Shown here: positions 1 to 11,240 of the stretch, one piece after another
Position numbering within the stretch: position 1 is the first letter of the stretch
Layout: the number at the start of each line of letters is the position of its first letter
Source: Pezizomycotina sp. ARF18
Lineage: Eukaryota > Ascomycota
Length of the DNA stretch: 64,000 nucleotides
Reading direction: 5' to 3'
NCBI GenBank assembly: GCA_002224055.1
Contig: AZLU01000018.1
Coordinates: 91,147 to 155,146, forward strand
The notes under the pieces: model-generated
What the model was told of the DNA's origin: nothing
The model's database searches: none
The model's input: only the letters and a program-made list of their open reading frames with translations
Program-made: the position numbers and the translations under genes

Positions 1-1199
1 GTTAAAGAAAAGCAATTTTGTCACTTACAAAACTGCATCACGCAGTAAACGTGGATTAGCTCTTCGCAGTTCATGCGTGAGGAGAATATCATCTTTTGGT
101 GATTAAACCCTGAAATTTCGGAGTGAGAGAGAAGAAAAGGGTCTCTTTTTTGTTTTTGGTCACCAGAGCTCTCCTTGGGAAGAGAAGACGTAGAGAATAA
201 TGCTTGTATAGCGAAGTATAAAGTATTTATATATATATATATATATATATATAAACAAATTCGAAGGTGAAACTGGAATGAGGAGGGTATTCCACAGCTT
301 TCAAAAAAAGACGAAGGGAACAGAACATCGGATGAAAAAAAAAAAAATTTTTTTTATTAGTATATTAAAAAAAGTGGTCTCTAAAAAAACTCGGTGTCAA
401 AAAAAAATTTTTAGGACCTTTTTTTACGGTTCAGGAAATAGTCTTTCCTGATTCAGTCTTTATTTTTTCCGGCCTATATTAAAATATAAGAACACTGAGG
501 CACGGTTATTCTTGCTTCTTTTATGATCGCTTGTGACTTTTTCTAGTACTTTTTGTACCTTGAGTACGAGGCTGGAAGGCTAAGCTTTTGTCGTTAGGCG
601 ATAACGCATGATATTATTACCTGTTCATCCATGGTTGGTGGCAGTTGCTGCTACACACCATCATGGCGTGCTGTTGACATGTACGGCGTGCAGGAACGTT
701 ACAATTTTTCGGAAGAAGTTCTCCACGAGTCCAGCCCAATGTTTCCTATAAGAGCATTGAAGTTAGTAAAGCAAAGAATCTCGTCTACGAGCCTTCTCAT
801 CACGCGCGCCGCCGCTGATACGTGCTCGTTCTTTGCGTCATCGTTTCTCATCAACAAGATTGACCGCCAAATACAGGATTGTCTCATTCTCTCAAACTCC
901 TCTACAATGCACTTTAGACACATTATAAAAACAAATTCACCAAGCATAAAAAATCCAATGCGCTGCTAATCCTCCAGCCGTGTTCCGAGCTCCCAAGTAT
1001 ATGCAGCGCAAGTAAAAAGCAAAGGGCAGTTTTAGCCTCCAGATTAATAATGCAAACAAAAGAAAAGAGAAAACAAGGGATAAAGGAAAGTAGAGCAGAA
1101 TATTTGCAAAACGGGTAAAAACTTGAAAGGAAGATCTTAAGACATTCGCAACAACACGATCGAAATTTGTGAGCAATGCCAACCGCCATCGGACCTCGG
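1..1199. other. Intergenic, A/T-rich, no gene recognised
   Basis: No open frame here looks like a protein family I know. The stretch holds a (TA)n run at 228-253 and an A-tract joined to a T-tract at about 335-355, which could form a simple A/T hairpin. It lies 3' of the Crinkler-like element on the minus strand. I see no RNA gene. Confidence 0.5.
228..253. repeat. (TA)n microsatellite
   Basis: Uninterrupted alternation of T and A for about 26 bases, read directly. Intergenic, no function inferred. Confidence 0.9.
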
Positions 1200-3295
1200 C
1201 TACGACCTCCCAGGCCTGATTGCTTCATCGAGAACGATAATCATTGCCTGAGGCTCAAGCTTTTTGTTCCATTTTTCGACAAGCTTCTCGTCGCCAGTAA
1301 GGAGTTGCGCGGTGAATCTGCGAGCAGCATCTCCCTCTGGGCAAACGAAGACAAGGACCCACTTCCTGTTCTTGACATACGCAGGCATTGTTGTCCAGAG
1401 TGCCTCTAGCCGTTCGCAGAAACTGGGTGTGACCGGGCGCATGTTATTTGAAACAAGAGCACTGCAGTCTGCGTGACCATGAGAGAATCGATTGACCCAA
1501 AGTTCGATATTCGCGGACGGAGATAGATATCCAGGATGTCCGGGTTACAAGACCTAGCGTATGGTTGTGGATTTTTGACCAGTGCTTGGAGTCGGAAAGG
1601 CGGTTAAATATCTTGAAATCCTTCACAACGTAGTCGGCCTGAGACTTGTTACCGATGTTTAAGATCTCGAGAGTTCTCTCCGATTCGCAAAGTTGGTGAA
1701 AAATATCTTCGAATATGTGCCCACGTAATGTCGCAGCCTTCCTCACCGACTCCAGGGAGAAGAAAAGACTTTTCTTCCCGTTTTCACGGCGGTCCCTGTC
1801 GAACCTGGCAAAACAGCATCCAACCCACGGGGTGATAACTTCTCTTCGGGTTCGGGTATACGCCGCATTGGTCACCTTTGTTAGGATGACTGTGTGTGAG
1901 TCCTATCGTTCCAGCCTTGACCAACCCAAACTTCTTCATCTGCACGAATCATTGTCCGGAGCTTCTTATACACCTTCTTTCGATAACTGGCTTCGAGCTC
2001 CGCCTGGCGTGAAAGATCTTCCAAGGCCCCAGCTCTTTGAAAAGCGTACGAGAAACTGGTCCATAAAGAACAAACTTGCGCCACGTGTCTTTGATCTCTG
2101 GGGCGATCAAATTCTCAACATAAACAGCGGTGGCGAATGTCTCAGCCCACGTCCATTCCGGCATATAGAGCATGTGACAATATCCGGCGTTATGCTTGAC
2201 GACAGACGCCCAAACTTCTTCCTTCGGCGAAGACACCAGCAAGACAACCCAGTTGTGTGTCTTGCCTTCCTCGACGACATCATGGATTCCACATCCGCAA
2301 TGTACCATATATCTCGGTTTGAATGATCCGCATTCAGTACTGTCGAAATATCACCAATATACCTACAAGAGTCCGCTGTGAAATGGTAGTGTGCGCCTTT
2401 TTTTTGTTCTGAGAATGGTCGGTTCGCCATTTAGAAGTCGAGTTATAAGCAACCAAATGACGAAAACGCTCTTGCCAACACCTGGCTGGCAGTGAGAATA
2501 AAATATCGGGCATTCTCTTCTTGCGGCAAAGACAAGCCAATGTTCGGCTAGTCCTGGCTCTTTTCCTCTCCGGTCCATCATCAAGCTCCAGATTATCGTC
2601 CCCCAGACGTTTCTTTGTCTGGCTGGGCCACTTTTGCTCTCGATCCTGTGGTCCATGTTTGCACGGTCACGGCCGACCCTCTTAATCTCGTCACGAATTA
2701 TCTTCTCCAGAAGGAAATAGCATTTGCGCGATAGGATTCTTGCGTAACGACATGGCATTATTCGATTAATTGCGGCATCTGTATCCGGATCCATTGCATT
2801 GCAAAGATTAATGAATTGAAATTCATCTTCTTCAAAGCGATCAGGGACGCATTTTCGCGGTATTGAATGACGAGGTCTAATTCATCGTGACGAAAAACCC
2901 GGATAGCTTGAGGAGTCGAATCAGGTTCGGCGGTGACAAAGTTGAAACCGCCTTTTCTTCATCTTGTTCGATGGTATCATCGACGTCTAGAGCCTCGTCT
3001 TCTGCATCCTCATCATCACTGCCCTCTTCAGATTCCGAGACCCCGAAATCATCATCATCGACCCCTCGGGTAACAAATAGTTCTGTAAAATGCTCCAGAT
3101 GGGGACCTGCGCTTTCTCCCAGTGAACTCGGACACCGTCACCATTACGATTCTGCTGCCAGAGCAAGTTTCGAAGTTTCTGGTAGGCCTCTAGCTCCCTG
3201 GTATTGGTGGGTTTGTCCGTAGTGGTACGGAGTGAGGCGAGTTCGTCCCGTAGTTTTTGGTTCTCATCTAACACGCGCTGAAGCTGGCTCTCCAT
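1200..3295 (-). pseudogene. Crinkler/RHS-type P-loop NTPase element, fossil-like
   Basis: Minus-strand coding pieces in consistent order match the Crinkler/RHS-type NTPase family found in fungi and oomycetes. The N-terminus (near 3295) begins with a short coiled coil (MESQLQRVLDENQKLRDEL) and an acidic stretch. Next come a Walker A-like segment (PGVGKSVFVIWLLITRLL, about 2430-2480), the family signature LYMPEWTW (about 2160-2190), the RGHIFE segment typical of the C-terminal part (about 1715) and a late FVCPEG strand (about 1360). Order and spacing agree with the family. The pieces lie in different frames and the copy looks interrupted several times, so it is treated as broken; introns could account for part of this. 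In related proteins the NTPase precedes a restriction-enzyme-like domain. Family call fairly sure; activity not claimed. Confidence 0.6.
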
Positions 3296-5087
3296 GGGGA
3301 AATATAACGAGCTGTGCTACCGCTCGCTCCAGCAGTCTCCGTGTCAGTTCAAAGATGTGGACAGGACGATAGAGCAGAATATGGGACACATAACGCAATC
3401 AAAACGCACAAATCCACGCGAAGAAAGAAAACATGGTGTATACTTTTACGATCTAATAGACCTGAGCCGAAGGTATTTGCGGGCAAAAGCAAATTAAAGG
3501 GGCAAGCGCATTGGTGTTGCATCCAGGGTCTCCAATGACATTTTCATGAAGAAAGCGAAAGTACGGGCCATACATGAGTAGAGACAGGACTTGGGGGAGA
3601 GGTTACATGATGGAGCCCGGATGGGATCTCTAATGCACAACATGAAGGCCAACATAATCTTGGATAAGTATATCCAGAATTTTGTTTGGAAAGAACATAA
3701 ATGGTGGGTTTACCTTTCAACCTGTACTGTTATTAAGGTGTGGTTTAAGGTGAGGGTGGTAATGGTTATAGTGGTGTGGTGTCGTTAGTTTATATAGTAG
3801 TATCGTTGATGACAATGATCAGTATTTGGTGAAAATCGGACGTCGCGATGTCAAAAGAAGAAGAAACGAAATAAACAAAGATCCACACTATAAAATGCAC
3901 AGTTTGCACACAAGTATCCTGCCTGACTCCTAAGCCTGGTAACTTCTTAGAAACCCTACGTGCCTACTTGCGGCCCGCGGGTAGGCTGGACTAGCTAAAA
4001 AATAGTGGGCTTACCCCCGAACTCCCGCCAAACAACGAAAAATCAAAGCAAAATTTTATTATTATTATTATTATTATTTTTTTTTTTTTTTTTTTTTTTC
4101 CTCCTTTAATTTCCAAATATTCGCGATCGGTTCTTCCGTGGCTCTCCCGAGGTCCGATTTTGATTTTACTAGTTTATACAGGGTGACAGGTTGCTTGCGA
4201 CAAATTTTGAAAGGGTACGACTTTGCTCAGGGCCTGTACATATACAAGATAAAGAAATCGATCAATACTTAATTACGTTCCACGGTATATTTCAGCACTC
4301 CTACTAGCCCTTAAATTGCGCGTACGTGCGGAGTTGAGTTATATATTTTATCTGCTTTTTTTTTTTTTTTTCGCGAAAGAATTCAAGGAAGCCGGGGATG
4401 CCCTCTGCTCTTTTATATAAAGAAAGGGTTAAACATGTTGAAAAATATAATATTTTTCTATTTTTTTTTGTCCAATATCAAGTACTAACTAGAAGCACCA
4501 GTGTTGAAAAAAAAAAAAAAAAAAAAAAGGAACAGGGAAACAAAAAGAGAAAAAAAATAGAAATGTGTACCGCGCTAAGAATTAAAAGGATAGAATCACA
4601 CACTATCGAATTAATACTTGTAGACTCTATATCTCCTATTTACGGAGCAAAAATCGTCAACTGAATTGTATATTAAGTAAATATATCCTTAATTATCGAC
4701 TAAATTTATATCAGGTGTGAAGTAACTTCTTGTACCTTCTAGTAGCGGTCCTCTCCGTAAGTGCAGTGAGAAGGGGACGTGCCATGCCGGTCGTGCAGTA
4801 CGTACACTAGTATAATTACCCAAACCCAAAACCCCTCCTATTTCTGCATTTATCAATAAACGTCGCTTAATCTTGCCAGAAAAAATTTATTAATAATTAT
4901 TATTTCAAAAAATTTTTGGTGAAAATATTTAAAATTAAGATTTCCCAAAGTGGTCTCAAAAAAGAGAACAGTACAAAAAAACAAATTTAAGAATGTTTAG
5001 GCCGCCAAGAGAAACGAAAAGAGAAAAAAGGCACAGTTGACAAAAGTTGAAAACCAAAGCAATATAAAGGAAAAAAAAAAAGTAGTT
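3296..5087. other. Intergenic between Crinkler-like element and SLY1
   Basis: No supported gene. It contains an (ATT)n plus poly-T tract at about 4053-4099, a poly-A run at about 4508-4527 and a GC-richer patch at about 3960-4030. Short frames are interrupted and resemble nothing known. The left part should include the promoter of the minus-strand element, and the right edge is the 3' flank of SLY1. Confidence 0.5.
4053..4099. repeat. (ATT)n plus poly-T tract
   Basis: Several ATT units run straight into about 22 consecutive T. Visible directly; intergenic. Confidence 0.85.
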
Positions 5088-7791
5088 TCAACCTTCTTCG
5101 CCTAACCGCTTCAGCTCTCCGTAGACGAAAGCTTCGGCGTTGAGCAGGTCCGTGCTGCCGTACACCACCTCTTCTTGATAATGTGAGAGCTACCGCCACC
5201 GACGCCGACCAGCCCACCCCCTCCTTGCGAGGAGCTCCGCTTAGCCCACTCCAGCAGGTTTCCGTACTCCTCCATGTTCCCACCTCCGACGGTGAACACG
5301 ACGGCGTCGTTGAACGTCTGCCGCCTCTGGCCGAAGCTCGCCTGCGTCCCCAGGGGTGCAGCCCCGGGAGCCCTGCCGGCTCCGCGCGCGCCGGAAGCAC
5401 GTGGGTCGAAGTACAGGTAATCTTCCGTTCTGTATCGCGGACGTAGATGCTGCTGCGGGGTCCATCAGCGACTCGACGATCCGCGTGATGGTGAGATCCT
5501 TGTTGACGGGAGGAAATTCTTGACTCCCGATATAAGGTTTTCGAAACCGCCAGAGACGAAAGCGTTATCTTTGAAACGGTCGGTGAGCTGTATAAAGGAA
5601 AAAATCCAGGAAAGGAAAGTGTAAGCAGCTTGTGGAATAGGTCTCAAAATACTAAATTTGATGAATACTGCATAAGAGCATTCTTACGGTGCTTCTCAGG
5701 GAACCAGTCCTCGGAACAAGTCGCCGCCAGTCGACGATGGAGCTGGTTGTGTCGGAGCCGCGGTCATCATCGTCATCTTTGTTATTTCTCGAACCCTACA
5801 AAAACGAAGTGATGTCCATGTGAGCAATGCGCGCGAACATCAGAGAGAATTGCAATCGATGGAGCTCTCGTACTTCTTGATATAAGCTAGCGGTGTCAGG
5901 TCGCAACCAGCTTTTTCTAGCGCCGCCGTGTATTCCGCCATATCTCCTCTCCCACGTCTTGCTCAACACTCAAATACCATATGATGAACAGGCGCAATTT
6001 GTCGACGGGGTCTTTCCGCTCCGGATCGTGATCGCCTCAAGCAGCTGCGATTTGGACTGCTTTGTGATGTTCTCTTCCATTTCGAAGAAATTGTCTAATT
6101 GCCGGTCCTTGATGCCTTTCAGGAGCGCCGTTGCGATGTTCATGTGCATGTCCAGCGTGGCTTTCCGTTCTCTGAGCTCAGGAAGCAGTGTTATGGCTGC
6201 TTTGAGGTGCTGCGCGCTCGAACCGACGTCACTGGATAACCACCGAGATTAGCAAAGTTTAAGACAAATAGAAACTGTGTCGATAAAAACCTACGCTGAT
6301 ATATCTTCGAGACTATTTGCTCCGGTATTTTTCAAGACATCGGAAGTGTCCTCTTTGTATCTTGTCAGCTCAGCATCTATGTCCTCCGCCACTTGGGGAA
6401 CGGAACACCAGCGTTCTTGGCCAAAAGAAGTCGTTACTCGTCAGGTCGTAAGCCTTCTTGGACGTCGCGCCGTTGTCTTCGACGGTCTCGACGGTGATCC
6501 GGTTGAGTTTCATGTTCAGAACGTCGTGCACGAGAGCCTGGTACGTCCACGAGTGCGATAGCATCGGAATCAGATCGACGTTCCTGTCCAGAATGATGAG
6601 CACTGGCCGTTGCTGGGTCGCGGGTTGTGCGCTGGGTAATTCGTGGAAGAAGAGGAAGGGCGGTTGGCGGCGGAGAATAGGTTATCTTTCGAGTTGAGGA
6701 TGTGGTCGCGGAGCTTCCTGTCGAGCTCTGAGCTATGAGTTCTGCTGCGTTTCCCTTGGGGCATCGTATGATGGGTATTGTTCCTGAAGGAATAGCAAGT
6801 GCAAGGAGTTAGCGAAAGTTTTACAAGCTTCACGATGTATGATCCTAGGATAGGCGAAAGAAGCGAGGAGCAAAATTCTCGGTAGCCGGTATCGTGACCT
6901 ACCCATGGTAACAACCACCGAAAATAGACCGCTGACTATCTTATCGACAACCTCATCCACCGCAGCATCCGTCGTTTTGTTGCTGTTCAAAGCATAATAG
7001 GCGTCCTTGAGGTGCAGGCTGAAGAGATCCGGCTCCGAGACGACAAAGTTGAGATACTGGTCGTATACCTGCGCGATCTGCGAGCTGGTGCCGTTCTGAG
7101 CTGCCAGGGCGGCGAATTCTTCGAGAATCGACCGGGGTAGCGACGAAAGGAAGTTGACGTAAGCGGAATCGTAAGTCTTGTTTTGGAGATCCTCACAGAT
7201 TGCTTTGATGTTCTCCCGGGTCGGTTCGACGAGGTATATGCAAGGGACGTCTGGGATCGGTATCGGGTGGAGTGTAATGACCTGTCCTTGCATAAAGAAC
7301 GAAACAATCAGATGAAACCAGCCATGTCACCCACCAAAGAAATTAAAGAAGGAACAAAAAAAGATTGGCCATGTATGTGGATGGAAGGAGAGCTTTATCT
7401 GCATACAGATGAACGGTAACGCCATTAGATCTCAGATCGTTCACGCGAAGGACCGAACTTATGACATCGCGACCGAGGTTGTCGAAAACAAGAACCTTCC
7501 ATAAAGGTTCACCTTCCTCGTCAACTATCGGAGCTGTAGACACGAGACCGTTTGAATGGGTGACGCCCTCGAGTTCCTCCTTCGGCTTGTCGTGGTTCAA
7601 GTTCAGGACCTTTTCGATAGAGGCTATAAACAATCAGTTACAGTTATAGGTCAAACGACAGCCGAAACAAAATCCAAATAAACTCGAGCTCGGTCAAAGG
7701 GTGAAAAAATGTCCAAACAAAGAATTTCGTTTCTGTTTTTTTTTTTTTTTTTTTTTCCCTTACCAACTTGACGATCCCTTAAAGTCGCCAT
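5088..7791 (-). CDS. SLY1: Sec1/Munc18-family protein Sly1
   Basis: SM-family protein that binds the syntaxin Sed5 and promotes SNARE assembly in ER-Golgi transport (family knowledge). Exon 1 (7791 down to about 7766) encodes MATLRDRQV and ends at a GTAAGG donor; exon 2 resumes at 7623 after TATAG. Diagnostic blocks in order: [39 protein letters not shown]-like ([10 protein letters not shown]), [54 protein letters not shown] and near the end [15 protein letters not shown]. It closes with [19 protein letters not shown] and a TGA at 5088-5090. Several introns split the gene, and some junctions do not keep phase, for example between the VTVHL end of exon 2 and the next exon, which suggests base slips. 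Full length for the family. The family and Sly1 subtype are clear; exact exon edges are not. Confidence 0.92.
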
Positions 7792-10700
7792 TATGTGAAG
7801 GGCTCTCGAGCTCGAGCGGCAACCCTTCTTGAAAGAGAATCGGATAAATTATCGTGTAGGAGACTTGCCGAAGAGCTTCGAGGTATCACGCAGTAAGAGG
7901 ATCTTGAAAGAATAACAGGAGGGTTTTTTTAAGTGATTTGTTTCTGCAATGTGTTTCGAAGCCGTTGTGTCTATATTTCTCGTGATACGTAATTCTTTGT
8001 TTCTGTGGTTGAGGGAAGTGGAAGCTTCCGTTCAGAGGCCATGTATATCATATCTACGGTGCTACATCCGGCGCCAAGACCTTTTAAAGTTGGGATTAAG
8101 AAAAAAAAAAAAAAAAAAAAAAAAAGAACTCAAATTTGAATATATCTATTATTCATTTATTCATTCGTAAATAGCAGGTGATTTGTGTGACAAGAAATAC
8201 GCCTTATTCTGATAATAAAGGTGTAATTATAGTACCAAGAGTTTCGATTAAATTGCTTTATCTTCTCGCCCTTTCCCCCTTTTCCACTTAAAAATTCCTT
8301 TCAAATTTTTTTTTTTTTTTTCTAGACCACACACAATTTATAATTTCCCAAGGGAATTTCCTAAGACGGGGCAGGCCGCAGAATTGCTTTTAATAAAAAA
8401 AAATAAAAATAAAAAAAATAAAAAAGTAAAAAAAAGAGAGGCGCCAAACTTGAAGCACGGAAAAGAAAACACCAAATTTAAAGCACCCAATAAATAGTAG
8501 CGGAATCCCTCTCCCGAAGATTCAGAGTCACGAACCTTTTTCAACACAAATCACCATCCCGCTTTTATTATTACAACTTTTCTATCTCTCCGTCATCAAC
8601 GGAAACCCCATCTCTCTTCATCTCGTGAATCCAATTAATATCTTTCTGGATGTCGTGAAGCCCTTCAGAACCTTAAATTTCCTCAATAACATTCATCTTG
8701 ATTGAGATTAAGAGGAAGGGACGGGTATAAGTCCTTGAGCACTTGTTTGAACACTAAGGAGTGAAGAGAAAGAGAGAGATTTTAGAAGAATTACGAAGTA
8801 CGCATAGAGACACAGGTGGTTTATCCTACATCATCTATACTTTACATGATATAAACAAACGTAAGTAAGAATTATTCAGTATCTACGAAGCAGCTGAGAG
8901 GATCCTCTCTTCTGTTTTTGCCCCCCCCCCCCCCCTTCTGCTATTCTTCTTTTTCTTCCTTCTATATTCTATTCTTTTTTTTTTTTTTCCACTCCTGTAT
9001 CGACTATCTCCAATGTTCAACGCCGCCGCCTTCACGACCTATCACTCTTTTAGGGAGAGTATCCTTTGGAAAGCTAGAAAGTAGTGTACTCCATAGCACT
9101 TCGTGAGAAAGGCTATACTGCACTGTTTTTTACTGCCGCTATTTTAACTGTTCTGTGAAAGTTTTTTGAAAACCACTTCTCTCCAATATGCCCGGATGAT
9201 GGCCCTGTGAGCAAAAAAAAGGAAGAAGTAAAGAAATGAGATGTCAAGAAAGAAATCCCGAAGTCCTCGTACTAGAAGAAGGGGTTTTTTTTTTTTTTAT
9301 GGGAAAGGGACGCTCGTCCAAACTCTTTTCATCGCTGAGATTTTAAGAGGAAAAATTCCCTGCATCGAAAATTAACCCGTCATGTAAAAAAAAAAAAACT
9401 ATTCTCACCCTCTTTGACCGGAGTCAAAAAGTCGAGATTTCGAATGGATGGCATCATTTTTACACTAGCAAAAAAAAAAAAAAAAAAACAGCTACATGTA
9501 CAAACTGCCCCTCTTTGTCTCTAGCAAACGTGACGAGGCCGGTATTTGTCTTGGGCGTTGAATGCATCTTCCTACCCTTTCTCCTCCATCTTCCCCTTGG
9601 TCTGCACTTTTTTGTGTTCGATTATATCCGCCTCTATGACAGGGCAATCAGAGTGGATTTTTTCTGGTGGAAGAAAAGACATCAGGATCTCACCTTTTCT
9701 GCGTCTCTTCGCCTTTCCTTACTGAATAACCCACACTTGTATTGGCCGATACTCAATGGCAAAAAGTCTTCAAGACCTCGTACTGTGGTCCTACTGTCTA
9801 CAGCCTGGTCTTTTCTCATTTTGAACCTTCTTTTCACGCATCTGCTTTTTTTTTACCCTTCGAATGCTTTTTTAGTATTTGCTCCACCCCCCTTATTTTC
9901 CTTCGTTGTTTTGTCCTCTTTTTTTTGGGGGGCTTCCCTGCAGTTGCACGGTTAAAATTGTTCGGGGCAGCGATTTTCTGCGAGGTCTTAGCTCACGCAC
10001 ACACCAAAATATCTCACATATATATATATATATTTTTTTTTTGGGACGTGCATCAAAGTACACATTTCAAGCCCCTCTTTTTTTCTTGCTTACACACATA
10101 CCAACCAATCCTAGATAAAATTTTTTTTTGAATTTATTATATGTATTATTATTTTATTTATTTATTTTATTTATTTTTATTGTTATTTCTTTCGCTCGAT
10201 TTATATTTTTCTAGTGGCCGACAATAACTGACTAAAAACCAAAAAAAATTTTCACAGTAGTCACAGGTACGGGTTCAAAAGAAAAAAAAAAAAAGCAGAG
10301 ACCCCTTCTGTTTTACCCAAGTTTTCTTTTTCCAACACTTTTCCCCCAAGCATATAAAAGGGTGTCATTGCTTGTATCCAATCCCCCAACAGGTAGAAAA
10401 GAAACATTTTCCTCTGCAGTCAAAAGGAATTGAGTAAACCTCTTTGGTTCCTGTGCCCGTTTTATTTTGATCTCCTTTATTCCGCTAAGGGATATCTAAG
10501 ATCTGTATCACGGGGATTTCTTCTAAAAGAAATAATACACGAGGCTGAACGCGTGTTGAAAGAGAGATCTTTGAATGGAAGATTAATACGATTTCTTCTC
10601 TTTTTTCTACTTTCGGTTTAGAAAACTCACGACGAATCCGGACGATATAAACAAAATCACCAGTAGTAACGTTACGCAGAAAGTTTAGCAAGAATACACT

Positions 10701-11240
10701 TTTCTTTTCAAGAGAATTGAAAGGGTATTTTGAACAGGAAATAAAGTCAATCAGAAATTCGAGAATATATTTTACAGACAAATTTCTCACGAAGTCTTTT
10801 AAACAAGGGGATTTTGACAAATTTATCCTATCCCCTTGGGGCAGTTCTCCCTCTGAATAACTGTCTTCAAATCTTTGTACGGCCCGACCCCTTGAACTAC
10901 GCAGTCACGCACTTTGGGAGGAGACAAGAGGAGACTTTGCTAGTTTTGAAAAGAATCGGAAGAAAGAAAAGTGTTGTGGTTTCCTGCTTTGCTACAGCAC
11001 ACAGGATTGACCGCTATAATTACCGTTTTAGGCAATTATTAGCCTTTTTTTATTTATTTTTTCCTTGTGGGAAGAGGAAAAAGAAAATAAAAAAAAATTA
11101 AAGGGTATTGGAGGTTTTCCAAAAAGGGAATAGTGTTAGCTTAGTCATCCAAAGGCTTGGCGTCGAAGTGCGCCGAAGCTACCGAGCTAGCTTTATAAGT
11201 TTTTCCGGTCTTCTTCTCTTCTTCTCCTTCTTGAGACATC
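7792..11240. other. Long intergenic region between SLY1 and PNUTS-like gene
   Basis: About 3.4 kb between divergent genes, so it should hold both promoters. I see no protein family in it. Frames such as the one at 9515-9955 are rich in Phe/Leu/Ser only because the DNA is T-rich. Notable sequence: poly-A at 8101-8125, poly-C of 15 at 8921-8935, (TA)n at about 10018-10032, TTTA-rich DNA at 10137-10200 and a pyrimidine-rich CTT tract just before the 11241 start. Confidence 0.5.
8921..8935. repeat. Poly-C run of 15
   Basis: Fifteen consecutive C read directly. Similar intergenic runs occur at 41765-41777 and 54803-54813. Confidence 0.9.

Noticed and set aside
9515-9955. 146-residue plus-strand open frame
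   Set aside because: Composition (Phe, Leu, Ser) simply follows T-rich DNA, with no domain and no intron context.
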